DNA of 64,000 bases from Asterella californica (lineage: Eukaryota > Streptophyta > Marchantiopsida > Marchantiales > Aytoniaceae), in the NCBI GenBank assembly GCA_036924285.1, contig JAYKYS010000010.1, forward strand, positions 5,332,001-5,396,000, written 5' to 3'. Below are positions 45,301 to 55,481 of the stretch, one piece after another. Under the pieces are notes generated by a model. It was not told the DNA's origin and did not search any database. It saw nothing but the letters and a program-made list of their open reading frames with translations. The position numbers were made by a program, and so were the translations under genes. Every line of letters begins with the position of its first letter. Position 1 is the stretch's first letter.

Positions 45301-46927
45301 TCAAACACATGACTCCGTCATTGAAGTCCATCTGTTTGCCTTTGATCAAATTCACCGCAAAGTCATCAATCTTCCGCGCCTTCCGGATCAGCCTCACTCC
45401 CAACTTCCGTCCTTTAACTCTGACATGCAACCTCAAAGGTCTCCGTCTAAGTTCCACGTCGAACCTATCTAAGAAAGTGTTCCCCAAAACCGCATGGATA
45501 TCATCCATCTCGCACACCGTGAAGTTCTCTGTGAACTCCAACTTCCCACACACAAATCGTACGTCCAAGGCTACTTCAGAAGTTTGGTACGTCTTGCCCT
45601 TGACAAAGCGCACCTGAATAGGCTTGTCTGCCTTGGAGGTAGACAAGCCCAATTTCTTCACCAACTTCGGACTTATGAAGGAGTGAGTCGCTCCTGTGTC
45701 CACAAGAAAAGTAACATCACGGTTAGCAACCTTGGCTTGTAGAAACATCAATCCCGGCGTCTTCTTCGTGGTTCTCAAGGTCACAGTCATCTGGCCCTCC
45801 AACAAGTCCTTTGCAACAAAGGCATTCATGCTACAGTTACTAACCTTAGGTTTTGTACACCCCTTAGCAATATGGCCCGCCTCGCCACAGTTGTAGCAAG
45901 TAAACTTAGCGCCATTGCCCTTCTGAGGTGTCTGCCCCTTAGGTTTTATTCCTGTTTGCTGCCGCTTTGCTGCCGGGGCAGAAGTATCTTTCCGATCCTT
46001 CTCACCCCCATCCCACTGTCGCTTGAAGCCCTTGTTCTTCTTTTGGAACTTGTCCGTGCTGCATGGTTCAAAGGGTTTCTGCTGCTGGACTTCGTCGTCC
46101 CCAATTCGCTCCGCTAGCTTCAAAAGTTCGACACTTGTCTCTGGTAGCTTTGGCATCCGAAAGAGAGCCTTCTCCGAGCTAGACTTGAGTCCCCCAATGA
46201 ATATACATATCTTGGTCTCCTCAGTCCACTTGGAGAACGAATCCAGCTTGGCACTGAACTCGCGCACGTAAGCGCTTAAGATCCCCGTCTGCTTCAGTCT
46301 CACCAACTCAACACCGTCCCGAATCCTTTGATATTCCGGAGTGAATCGTCCTGCAAGCAACTCCTTGAACTCCTTCCAACTAAGCGCCGAGACAGTCAAG
46401 GCATGCTCATCCCGGTATGCAGTCCACCAGAGAAGCGCATGGTCCTTCAGGAACGTAACCGCCGCTCTCACCTTGTCAGATTCCTTAGCCTGTTGCGCCT
46501 CAAAGTATAGATCCAACTCAGTTAAGAAATCCTTAACCTTGCGAGCCCGTCCTATACCTGAAAACGGGGTCGGCAAATTCGTCTTACAAAGCTTCCTGGT
46601 AGACGAGGAACTTCCTTGGCCTGCCTCAAGCTCGGCGATACGTTTATCCCTGGAGGCCATGCCTTCCTGCATGGTCTTCATCATCTTGATGAGTTCCGCA
46701 TACAAGGCTCCTTGACTGTCCGTGCTCGAATCGTTGGATACCGCTGGCAAGACTCCATCTTGCTGCACCGATACCGCAGCTGGTACAGGGCTCCCTTGAC
46801 GTTGGGGCGAAGGTTGTCGGTTGTCGTCCCCTGACTGTGCCTCGGGGCTAGCTCGAGTCGATCTGTTCCCGTTAGCCGCTCCTCGTTTCTTGGTCTTCCT
46901 CCTGGAACTCTGTCCGTCCTCGGCCAT
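42353..46927 (-). CDS. Chromovirus Gag-Pol polyprotein (Ty3/gypsy)
   Basis: One uninterrupted 1,524-residue frame encodes everything needed for retrotransposition. In order: gag capsid about 110-290; CCHC knuckle C344-x2-C347-x4-H352-x4-C357; aspartic protease DTG 410-412; reverse transcriptase about 590-860 with YIDD 757-760; RNase H with D906, E941 and D968. Integrase follows with H1097, H1104, C1134, C1137 and catalytic D1167, D1227, E1263 (D-x35-E). A C-terminal chromodomain spans about 1467-1515 with aromatic residues Y1468, W1489 and W1499 in place for binding methylated histone tails. All catalytic residues are present. The start codon lies about 120 nt inside the 5' LTR. Together with the nearly identical LTRs this looks like a recently active element. 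Confidence 0.97.
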   Translation of the reverse strand: MAEDGQSSRRKTKKRGAANGNRSTRASPEAQSGDDNRQPSPQRQGSPVPAAVSVQQDGVLPAVSNDSSTDSQGALYAELIKMMKTMQEGMASRDKRIAELEAGQGSSSSTRKLCKTNLPTPFSGIGRARKVKDFLTELDLYFEAQQAKESDKVRAAVTFLKDHALLWWTAYRDEHALTVSALSWKEFKELLAGRFTPEYQRIRDGVELVRLKQTGILSAYVREFSAKLDSFSKWTEETKICIFIGGLKSSSEKALFRMPKLPETSVELLKLAERIGDDEVQQQKPFEPCSTDKFQKKNKGFKRQWDGGEKDRKDTSAPAAKRQQTGIKPKGQTPQKGNGAKFTCYNCGEAGHIAKGCTKPKVSNCSMNAFVAKDLLEGQMTVTLRTTKKTPGLMFLQAKVANRDVTFLVDTGATHSFISPKLVKKLGLSTSKADKPIQVRFVKGKTYQTSEVALDVRFVCGKLEFTENFTVCEMDDIHAVLGNTFLDRFDVELRRRPLRLHVRVKGRKLGVRLIRKARKIDDFAVNLIKGKQMDFNDGVMCLMRVADLMAGDGQEETSGDATKLPKVLREVIKEFEDVLTDELPAELPPRRVVDHKIEVLSGSEPPSKAPYRLNQVELLELKRQLGELLERGYIRTSKSPYGAPVLFAKKKDGKLRLCVDYRALNKVTVKNNYPLPRIDDLFDRLAGAKYFSRIDLKSGYYQIRIADPDVEKTACRTRYGSFEFVVMPFGLCNAPSTFTTLMNTIFREEMDEFVIVYIDDILIYSKTLESHAEQLRVVLTKLREHKLFANIDKSEFGLERINFLGHVISAEGVSPDMQKVDAIVTWEPPTTVKGMRRFLGLMQFYRKYVKGFSKIAKPLTDWTGKDAQVSWTKEVDDAFQTIKAILSKAPVLKLPEFDKPFEVHTDASDYAIGGVLVQDGKPVAYESKKLSGTESRWPTHEKELFAVVHCLRKWRHYLGLHKTQVYTDNISLKYFETQDRVTPKQLRWHDTLALMNVELIHKAGKDNVVPDALSRKEEYLPSSTQILRAMYPKESDLERRIREGYMGDDQAKEYLEQLKRGVKLQNMQLRHGLLMFKQSRVYVGQGKLRTKLLKECHDAPLSGHKGEKSTLAVIAKKFYWPRMKDDVAHFVKTCVTCQANRVSYEKKQGLLHPLPTPVRPWESISMDFITSLPDSNGYNAIFVIVDWFSKLAKFAPTLDTATAFTTSRLFLDTWWRSHGLPRSIISDRDSKFTSAFWKHLFQKLETKLKFSTAFHPETDGQTERVNSILNQYLRNYVSADQSDWAEWLSLAEYCYNSTKHSATGESPFLLTYGREPEGPLDLTLAGSSTSARPTTRQTSAEELVAAMQRREEQVKKNLEKAQQRYTKQVNKHRRQVKFQVDEEVWLSAKNFTLPKDISAKFSSKFAGPFVIVKNPHEDVYTLDLPREWQFHPTFHVSLLKKHFKDDLRPERKQVLRPQPDVMQGEAEYEVESILRSRRKSNRMEYLVKWRGYHLKEATWVPEEDLAHASEVLDLFKRRQGQQGR

Positions 46928-47034
46928 CGCTCCAAGTGTTCACCTAGAAACTCTGATCCGCTTCGTGTCTCACGTCCCTCCTCAAGCGTCCAGCCTTCAG
47001 CCGCTACCTCAAGTTCTCCCTCACCGAAGCGTCG

Positions 47035-47046
47035 GCTCTGATACCA
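47035..47046 (-). promoter_or_regulatory. Chromovirus primer-binding site (tRNA-iMet)
   Basis: TGGTATCAGAGC on the minus strand, two nt after the 5' LTR end, is the well-known plant retrotransposon site complementary to the 3' end of initiator tRNA-Met. Confidence 0.92.
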
Positions 47047-47048
47047 CT

Positions 47049-48161
47049 TTTCGCGCACCTACCGCCTTGTTGCGCCAGCGGAAGCTCTAGCTCAGTAGGT
47101 CGCAAACTTTACACCGCTAACCTGCAAACACAATCACAAGTTAGCGTCCATGCACCACTTACCTTAGTTCTGTTTGGTCCGGACCGGAGCCGGACCGTCT
47201 CCCTACTCATCAAGCTCCGCAATCCTAAGTCCCGACTTAGATCCACCTAAGTCGGTCCCAACATGAGCAAGTCACAATATGACTTGGGGCGGACTTCCCA
47301 TAAAGTCCAGGGTCCTAAACGGTGCCTCCAGCACACCTAGCGGCCCAACCGCCCGTGATGTCCGTTTGGGTCCAGGCTCCCGAACGGTGGTCTAACCCGC
47401 CGACTCGTTCCCTAGTCTTGCCCCAGCCCTTACATCGTTCTTAAGTCTAGCCGTCCAAGTCTAGATCGGAACGTGCCTTGGAACTGGCCCAGCCATCACC
47501 TCATGCCCCCAGAGTCCGCCCGCCGAACCCTGGGGTCGGGTGACTCGTCCTGGCCCACCCAGGCATCGAGCCCCCCTCATATATACTTCTGGGGATCGGC
47601 GGCCCCGCCCTCCTCTTTGGTCCCTGAAAATTATACCACAACCCGATTGTGGTTCGGCCATAACTTCCAGCTCGGAGGTCAGATCGAGGAGTGTTATATA
47701 TCACTGGAAAGCTCTCGACGAGATCTTTCCAATGATACCTCACTCGCCTCGAGATCTTACGTGGAGCTCCGTCCACGACCTAAAACGTCCCTGGAGCTCC
47801 AACACTTAGCAGTTTTTTCGAAAACCTGTGGTCCAGACCCAGGGTCGAACCCTGTGGTTCGTCTGCGTCTCGGACCCACGTCTCGGTCCCACGTCTCAGA
47901 CCTATGTCTGAGACTCATGTTTCAGCCCGTTTTCAGACTCGCCCCCTTAGGTCAGCGTTCGTCTGGGGCCCTCTTGGGGTAGGCCCTTATGTCCTTACCC
48001 AAGGTTCCAACCTTGGTTCAGAGAACCACTTAGGGTTCATCTGATCCCGACTTGCCGGTCAAGCTGTTAAGTCCTACTCGCAGCATTCACAACCTAGCGC
48101 AAGTCCGCTAAGGTTCTGTTGTTCGCGTCTGCGCCCGATCTTGAGAATGAGGGGCACGACA
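47049..48161 (-). mobile_element. Chromovirus 5' LTR
   Basis: 1,113 bp, paired with 40514-41626. Differences that I see are at 47064, 47424, 48085 and 48156 (left-copy equivalents 40529, 40889, 41550 and 41621), about 99.6% identity. It carries the promoter (TATATATG, about 47580) and the 13-bp tandem array. Confidence 0.95.
47578..47586 (-). promoter_or_regulatory. Chromovirus TATA box
   Basis: On the minus strand AGTATATATGAGGGGGG stands about 580 nt into the 5' LTR, in an otherwise GC-rich region. Transcription would start near 47550. Confidence 0.55.
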
Positions 48162-49691
48162 GTAGCGTAGGAGTAACACAGTGGAGGGCTAATTGGGAAG
48201 AGGGACCGCATGCATGTGAGGTGACAACCTCTTGTCAGCGCCTCTCTCTCTCTCCCTGGTGGTCGCCTCCCCTGACTCTCGAGGAAGATGGTTAAGTAGG
48301 ATCGTAGAGTAGGAAATGGAGCTCTGCCAGTTCTGCCGGTTCTGTAGAATTCTGTAGTAACTGAACATACACACCGATTCTACAAGCAGGCTTGCGAGAC
48401 ACATTAGAGCAGAGACAGTCTTAGCACACTACACCCGTCGTTGGAAACATACGAATAGTCTTGGAATATACAGGAGGGGTCTGCATACTCGCACCAGCAG
48501 TGGATTCGAAGATGTAGATAGAAGTAGTGGACAGTCTAGGAACAGGGAACGGCATCCTCGTGCAGTCCTGTTAGCTAGGCTGGTGTGTCGAGGAGTAGAC
48601 GCAAGAAGTAGCGGGAGTGAGCTTCCCAATGCCATTGTGACTTCTTCTCGAGGAATAGATTGTGGATTTGAGTGCAGCAGCTTCGCTCATGACTTCTGGG
48701 TGGTGGAATGTATTGAATTCACTCCCAATTGTGCATGGGAAGTGTTCTTCTTGAGTGGCGGTGAATGTCAACAGTTGTGGAGTGTAGCTTGACTCGTTCA
48801 GTAGAGCACTTGGGATCTACGTACGAACGGTCTTCTGGGTAAGGGATCCCAGAAGACAGAGCAGTCAGAGCAGCGAAGTGAAGAAGAAAGAAGCCTTCTT
48901 CCCGCAACAGAAGACGACATCCTCGAGTAGAAGACGGTGCTACAGTACTCACGTTTGTTGTCTTCCTCCCCAAACTATTACAAGCAGAGATGGCTTGTTA
49001 GTCAGGATCCGGACTAGAAGCCTGTCGGAATCTTAATTGCTCTTTTTCATCTTGTTTTCTCTTGTTTGGATTTCTTCTTCTTCCCCATCTTCTCTCATCT
49101 TCCCCATCTTCTTATCTTCTTCTAGTGAGCTTCCGATACTTCTATTGAGCTTCCGTGAAGGTGAATGTCGTTGTAGTGCTGCAGGAAGACAACTTCCGTA
49201 GGCAGAAGCTTGGGAAGGCTACAGGGGGCATACACGCTGTGATTAATCTAACCCGATTGGAATGTGAGTGTGAGAGTAAGGTGTAACGACTGTTACTAGT
49301 CGACTTCTGCGAAGCCGGACAGCCTTCAGGAGGTGTGAGAAGACGAGCTAAACCCCCAGAAGACGAGAATCGCTTCGGGAAGACGGTATCGAGAAGACCG
49401 GAAGAAGCAACCTGGAAGCAGGAAAATCGTCTTCCTGAGCTTCTCTGTGAATAGTTGTGTGATATTGTAATTGGTAGTTGTTTGTTTGGGTCCAGAGCAC
49501 CATTTGGCGTGTCTGGAAGACGTGTTGGTTTGTGTAGGTTTTGTGAGAAGACGAGATTTCTAGGCAAAACCCGTGTGTTTGTGTGTTTGAACAGATCTTA
49601 GAACTTAGAGCAGCGTTACTTGTGCAAATCTTCTGTGGGAACGATATCTTGTATACTAAATGGGCAAAAGGAGAAATCCTACGTCACTACA
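48162..49691 (+). mobile_element. Element E copy 1, right part
   Basis: The E sequence resumes at GTAGCGTAGGAG after the chromovirus. It holds the E 3' region, with about 13 more GAAGAC/GTCTTC hexamers between 48830 and 49570. The 70-codon frame at 48583-48792 (SELPNAIVTSSRGIDCGFEC...FWVV) is also open in copy 2 (54713-54985, minus), so it may be a small exon or just conserved DNA. E ends GTCACTACA, followed by the CAGAT duplication and the interrupted element A pol gene. Confidence 0.75.
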
Positions 49692-51226
49692 CAGATATGT
49701 TGTCTAGGGCTCGTTATACAGATGAAGATGAGATGTTTGCATAGGTGGAGAATGAAGAGAAGAGAGACGTTTGGTGCCAAGTTGGTCAGCAGACTTCAGA
49801 CTTGGAACCAATGCCGTTCAATGAGGGGTTCTACTCAGAAAAGTTCCGCGATATTGGATTTTATCTGAGTTCGTTATCCATGAGAGAAGAATGGAGTGAT
49901 GCAGAGTTCAAGGAGATCAGACGGAAGGCGTACAACTACCTTCTACGTGAAGGTTATCTGTGAAAACGTCCGAAGAGAAGAGACGGGATGCTTGCTAGAG
50001 TGGTGGATGATCAACCGACGAAGCTGAATCTGCTGAAAGAGTTTCATGACACCTTGTGGGCTGGACACCGTGGAGTATGGGCTACTTACACGAAGATGAA
50101 GGAGCGTTATTGGTGGAAGGGTTTGTATCAAGACGTGGTGGACTTTGTTGGGTCGTGTCTACACTGCCAGTTCTACTCTAAGGTCTGTTACAGAGATGGA
50201 CTTGTACCTACCTATCCACCTAGTATTCATTTTCAGTGGGTTCTTGATCTTGTGATGATGCCACCGGGGTTATGGAGGATGCGTTACTTGGTGTTGGCTC
50301 GAGAGGATCTCTCCAACTATGTGGAGGGACGAGCACTACGGACGAAGACTACAGAGAATATCTGCAGGTTCGTGCTTGAAGATATCATCTGTCGTTATGG
50401 ATCGGTTGAGAGATTACGTGCAGATAGAGGAGAGTTGAGAGACGCTGAAGTGAAGGAGTTTTTTGCTCGTTATGGAGTAAAGCTTCGACTTACTACTGCT
50501 TTGAATCCAGAGGGCATTGGTAAGAGTGAACGAGGACACTCTTCTATTGTTCATGCTTTAGTGAAAGCATGTGATGGTAGGTCTAGAGAATGGCCGAGAC
50601 TACTTCCGTTTGCTTTGTGGGCTGATAGGACTACACATTGTACTACGACTGGCTATATGCCAGTTGAGCTTATGTTGGGTCAGAAACCGATCATGCCTGC
50701 TGAAGAGTACTTTCCTACGTGGGCTACGCTACCGTGGGAAGATGGTATAGATCGTGCTTCACTCCTAAATTTACGTATAAGGCAGTTGGAGCGAAGGGAG
50801 GAGGATCTTACTGATGCGCAGGAGAGGCTGAAGGTGGCTCGAGTCAGAAACAAGGAACGTTTTGACAAGACTCACCGACTACGACCGAAGCCAATACGTG
50901 TTGGTGACTGGGTTCTGGTATATGATAGCACGTTGGAGAATCAGCATTCTACACTCCGTAAGTTCTCTCGAAGATGGTTCGGGCCTTATGTTGTGCTAGA
51001 TGTGTATGAGAATGCCACCTAAAGCTTGCATGAGTTGGATGGTACTCTTTTGAAGCTATCTGTGGCTGGCAAACGTGTGAAATTGTTCAAGAGACGCGGA
51101 GGGTTAGTTGAGTTATTCAACTTTCTGGAGTCAGAGCAGAGGACAACAAGAGACGAAGATGTCCCTGTGTCTGAAGAGATTGAGGCGGAGGAGAGCGATG
51201 ATGATGAAGATCAAACAGAAGACTGA
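49692..51226 (+). pseudogene. Element A integrase region (after E)
   Basis: The frame resumes with DMLSRARYTDEDEMF exactly where E cut it. It is interrupted by TAG near 49743 and TGA near 49961. Then comes a 344-codon open stretch (49988-51022) with the HHCC domain (FHDTLWAGHRG...CLHCQ), D in VLDLVMMP, D in RADRGEL and E in GKSERGH. The GPY motif (WFGPYVV) lies just before a TAA near 51020. The last part, 51026-51226, has the acidic tail shared with B. It is a dead copy of the B/C integrase. Confidence 0.9.
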
Positions 51227-51234
51227 GGAGATTG

Positions 51235-51254
51235 GCACATACCGGAGGATGTGC
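51235..51254 (+). promoter_or_regulatory. Conserved 3' hairpin before the polypurine tract (element A)
   Basis: GCACAT and ATGTGC arms enclose ACCGGAGG, identical to element B (13659-13678). The purine tract GGAGGGGGTGGA and the 3' LTR follow 18 nt later. Confidence 0.65.
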
Positions 51255-51272
51255 AGGTTTGGAGGGGGTGGA

Positions 51273-52589
51273 TGTCGTGATGTGAATCATTTCACATAGT
51301 AAATGATTCACTTCTCTGTCAGGCATTAGTCTCTCTGAGTGAAGTTAAGATCTTAGAGAAGTCCGTTTTAGAAAGATGTTATATATTTTGAGTCTTAGTA
51401 GGGTGATTACCATGTTGATAGGGCTTAAGCTCATGGGTTGTATTTGCGTGTCACCCATGCACGCTTTCTATCTGATTTAAGTTATTTTCCGGGGTTGCGT
51501 GTCGTTTTAGGTAGTTTAAGTTTTACGCTGGCACTCTAGGGGGCTTGACGTGGTAGCCTATGAGTGTAGATAAGTTACCACATGGTTTAAGGCACAAAAT
51601 GACAACCAAATGGAGCTATGAATTCTCATTGGTTCATTTTTGTCTTTTGTGTAACTCTAAATTTAGAAACAGAGGTCTAAAGGGGATTTCGAGCAATTTG
51701 TGAAGGCACTTCGAAATCTGAGAGCACAGGGAGATAGAGCTCGTCGAGCCAAGCACTGTCAGCAAAAAGTTTGATCGATTTGGAGCAATAAAGAAGGAGT
51801 TATGGTTGATCGAAGTTCAATTTGTGTCAGAATTGCAGCACTTCTGTTGAATTCGGGGTTTTGAGTGTCATTTGCAGCAGAACCGAGGAAATTGCTTCAA
51901 AACTTCGTGGCTGTGTTCACTGTCAGCAGGGCTACGACTGTCTCCAAATTTTCATGTCAATTGAGTCAGTGAGTAATTCAGGGCGACCGCTGAAGTAGAG
52001 GGGATCCGAAAAGCTCTCAATCTGGAGCAGCAACTTCAGAGAGCGAGATCTGGAGTTCTGTGTGGAATCAGGAGGCCCAACTTCACAGGAGTGTTCATCA
52101 AGCTGTGTACTGCAAATCCTGTAAGAATTTCCCAAAGTGTTTGAGCGAATTCCTTGTTATAGGTCGAAATAGCTGTCTGGGTACCAGAAACTGCCGTAAT
52201 TTCTCTACTCAGAAAGTTTCTGCTCATATCTTAGTGCTCTGAATTGATCTGAAGCTGAAATTTCGTATGTGTATCTAGTAGAACCTCATTTACATGTAGG
52301 AGGAGTTCTGAAGTCTGAACCTTCACATATTTCTCAATCCTGAGTGTCAAAGTTCGCCATCTGATCTTATCATTGCTGTTAAGCCTGAACTTTGCTTCCT
52401 GAACTTATCAGAAGAGCCTGGAGACTTACATGAGTGTTTTCAGTATCACCTTGAGACCTGAAGCCTATCCTGTGAGTAAACCAGCCATAGTCTGAAGCTC
52501 AACGCTTTCCTGAGTAGATTGAACACAGCCTTCAAGCTCATATCACAGCCAGAAGGTTCGCCCTTCCCAGGAAGACTCTCAACCCGACA
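51273..52589 (+). mobile_element. Element A, 3' LTR
   Basis: Same length (1,317 bp) as the 5' LTR at 28040. It ends AACCCGACA and is followed by ACGGT, the target duplication. AATAAA at 51787-51792 is the polyadenylation candidate shared by all LTRs of this family. After it the X gag frame continues. Confidence 0.92.
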
Positions 52590-53876
52590 ACGGTGGGTAC
52601 CATTGAGCTGGATGACTTCATCCAAGAGTTCGACAGTTGATGCGATCTGCAACAGATGCGGAACCCACAATTGTTTACACCCTTCATGGCGTGAAAGGGT
52701 TTGTTCCAACATTTGGAGGGACCACCGATGGACGATTACTATGAGTTCAAGCGAGACTACAGTGTGGAGATTGAGTTGCGGAGACAACATTGGTCTCTCA
52801 ACTACGTTTCTATCACTACTGACGTAGTTTCAAAAGACGTAGCACCTATGAGTTTGGGTGTTAGTAGCAGTGGCACATCCACGAGTGGCGGAGTACATAC
52901 TACTAGCGATATGTCTACTAGTAGTGGAGCAGGTGATAGTGTGAGCGAGATACCACCAGGGTTTAACCTTGTGGTTCAGTTCTTCCAGTGTTTGAGGAAG
53001 AACTATCAAGATGTGCAGACCGACAAGTTGAAGAGTATGTAAGAGTTCTAGCGGAAGACTGGAGCCGTTTACTCGCACGAGACGGTTGATCAGCGTTATC
53101 CAAGGGGTGACGGAAGCACATGCATTCCAGTTCTGGTATGGGATACTAGACCGAGAGCTGCGTAGGAGAGTCAGGGATACGACTCTCCTCCGTGACACCG
53201 CTCCGACGTTGATGTTTGTCTTTGGTTTGGCTGAGCGGATTGAGCTCGACATGGTGGAGGAGAGGTGGTGGATGATGGGTTTAGCAAGGAGACACCACAT
53301 AGAACGACCAACTCTTCTCGAGGATCACAGGTTGCGCAATAGCGTGGTGGTGGTAGTAAGGATCGTGCAGAACAATCATGATCCCAGAGAGGTGTTGGAA
53401 GATCTAGTGGGCAGAAGCCCATATCGTTCTTCTCTAGTCAGCAGCAAGGAGGTCCTTGCAGGACGTGTGATGGTCCTCATTAGCAGAAGGATTTTCCACA
53501 GAAGGGAGGTGGTTATGGACGTCTAAGATGTCTCAAGTGGTACCTAGGCAATGTGAGCATTGCGAGTGACCAAGTCACAGTAGTGACCGTTGTTTTGATC
53601 TCCACCTCGAGCTACGGCAAGGGAAGGCTGATCGTGGACGAGGCGGAGGAGCTCAAGGAGGCCGTGGTGGTCGAGTTGGAGAAAGAGGCCTAGCACCAGA
53701 AAAAAGACCAGTCGATCTGACGTCGCTTGCTACGACGTCAGATGCGAGTGTGACTGCTAAGATTGAGCAGTTAGAGCAGAGGATATCTAGTATGGATATG
53801 GCTCAACGGAGATCTGGTTCAAGAACAAAGGCTTCCATGTCTTGTGGAGGAGAAGGAGGTGGCTGGATGGCGTAGA
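52590..53876 (+). pseudogene. Element X gag, 3' part with CCHC zinc knuckle
   Basis: This continues the frame left at 28039. The readable pieces are 52701-53042 (MDDYYEFKRDYSVEIELRRQ) and, after a frame break, 53086-53526 (AHAFQFWYGILDRELRRRVRD...FGLAERIELDM, a gag capsid-like region). Last is a zinc knuckle at 53552-53593 with C-x2-C-x4-H-x4-C spacing (CEHC...SHSSDRC), where one residue is a TGA. An Arg/Gly-rich stretch follows. TGA codons near 52637 and 52692 fit former TGG. It is cut at 53877 by element E copy 2. Confidence 0.7.
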
Positions 53877-55481
53877 TGTAGTGACGCAGGATTTCTCCTT
53901 TTGCCCATTTAGTATACAAGATATCGTTCCCACAGAGGATTTGCACAAGTAACGCTGCTCTAAGTTCTAAGATCTGTTCAAACACACAAACACACGGGTT
54001 TTGCCAAGGAATCCCGTCTTCTCACAAAACCACGCGTCTTCCAGACACTCCAAAAGGTGCTCTGGAACTAAACAAACAACTACTAACTAAAATATCACAC
54101 AACTATTCACAGAGAATCTCGGGAAGACGATCTTCCTGCTTCCAGGTCACTTCTTCCGGTCTTTTTGATACCGTCTTCCCGAAGCGATTCTCGTCTTCTG
54201 GGGGTTCAGCTCGTCTTCTCACACCTCCAGAAGAATGTCCTGCTTCGCAGAAGTCGACTAGCTCGGCTGTTACACCTTACTCTCGCACTCACATTCCAAC
54301 GGGTTAGATCAATCACAGGGTGTATGTCCCCGGTAGCCTTCCCATGCTTCTGCCTACGGAAATGGTCTTCCTGCAGCACTACAACGACATTCACCTTCAG
54401 GGAAGCTCAATAGAAGTCTCGGAAGCTCACTAGAAGAAGGTAAGAAGATGGAGAAGATGAGAGAAGATGGGGAAGAAGAGAAAATCCAAACAAGAGAAAA
54501 CAAGATAAAAAGAGGAAATTAAGATTCCGACAGGCTTCTAGTCCGGATCCTGACTAACAAGCCATCCCTGCTTGTAATAGTTTGGGGAGAAAGACAACAA
54601 ACGTGAGTACTGTTGCACCGTCTTCTACTCGAGGATGTCGTCTTCTGCTGTGAGAAGAAGGCTTCTTTCTTCTTCACTTCGCTGCTCTGACTACTCTGTC
54701 TTCTGGGATCCCTTACTCATAAGACCGTTTGTACGTAGATCCCAAGTGCTCTACTGAACGAGCCAAGCTACACTTCCACAATTGCTGACAGTCACCGCCA
54801 CTCAAGAAGAACACTTCCCATGCACAATTGGGAGCGAATTCAAAGAAACCCACCACCCAGAAGTCATGAACAAAGCTGCTGCACTCAAATCCACAATCCA
54901 TTCTCCGAGAAGAAGTCACAATGGCATCGGGAAGCTCACTCTCTCTACTTCCTGCGTCTACTCCTCGACACACCAGTCTAGTCAACAGGACTGCACGAGG
55001 ATGCCGTTCCCTGTTCCTAGACTGTCCACTACCTCTATCTACATCTCCGAAGCACTGCTGGTACGAGCATGCAGACCCCTCCTGTGTATTCCCAGACTAT
55101 TCGTATGTTTCCAACAACGGGTGTAGTGTGCGAAGAACTGTCTATCCTGTGTCTCTGCTCTAATGTGTCTCGTCTGCCTGCACCATAGAATCGATGTGTG
55201 TGTGCAGTAGCTACAGAACTCTATCTCTTACTCTTCGATCTTACTTATGTTGCTGCCATGAGAACCAGAGGAGGCGACCACCAGGGAAAGAGAGGCGCTG
55301 ATAGGAGGTTGTCACCCCACATGCAAGCGGTTCCCCTTCCTAATTAGCCATCCACTGTGTTGCTCCTACGCTACCTATGCTGCCACATGGTGTCCTAACT
55401 ATTTTTACATGAAAAACTGCCACCCTTAAGATAACATGTTCGGTCCTACTAAATCTGGAAGTGTGTCACTTCGGTTGCTGT

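Noticed and set aside
34030..49691. Element E as a CACTA (En/Spm) transposon
   Set aside because: CACTA elements begin CACTA and end TAGTG with 3-bp duplications. E ends are the opposite way round (TGT...ACA) with a 5-bp duplication, and no transposase is seen.
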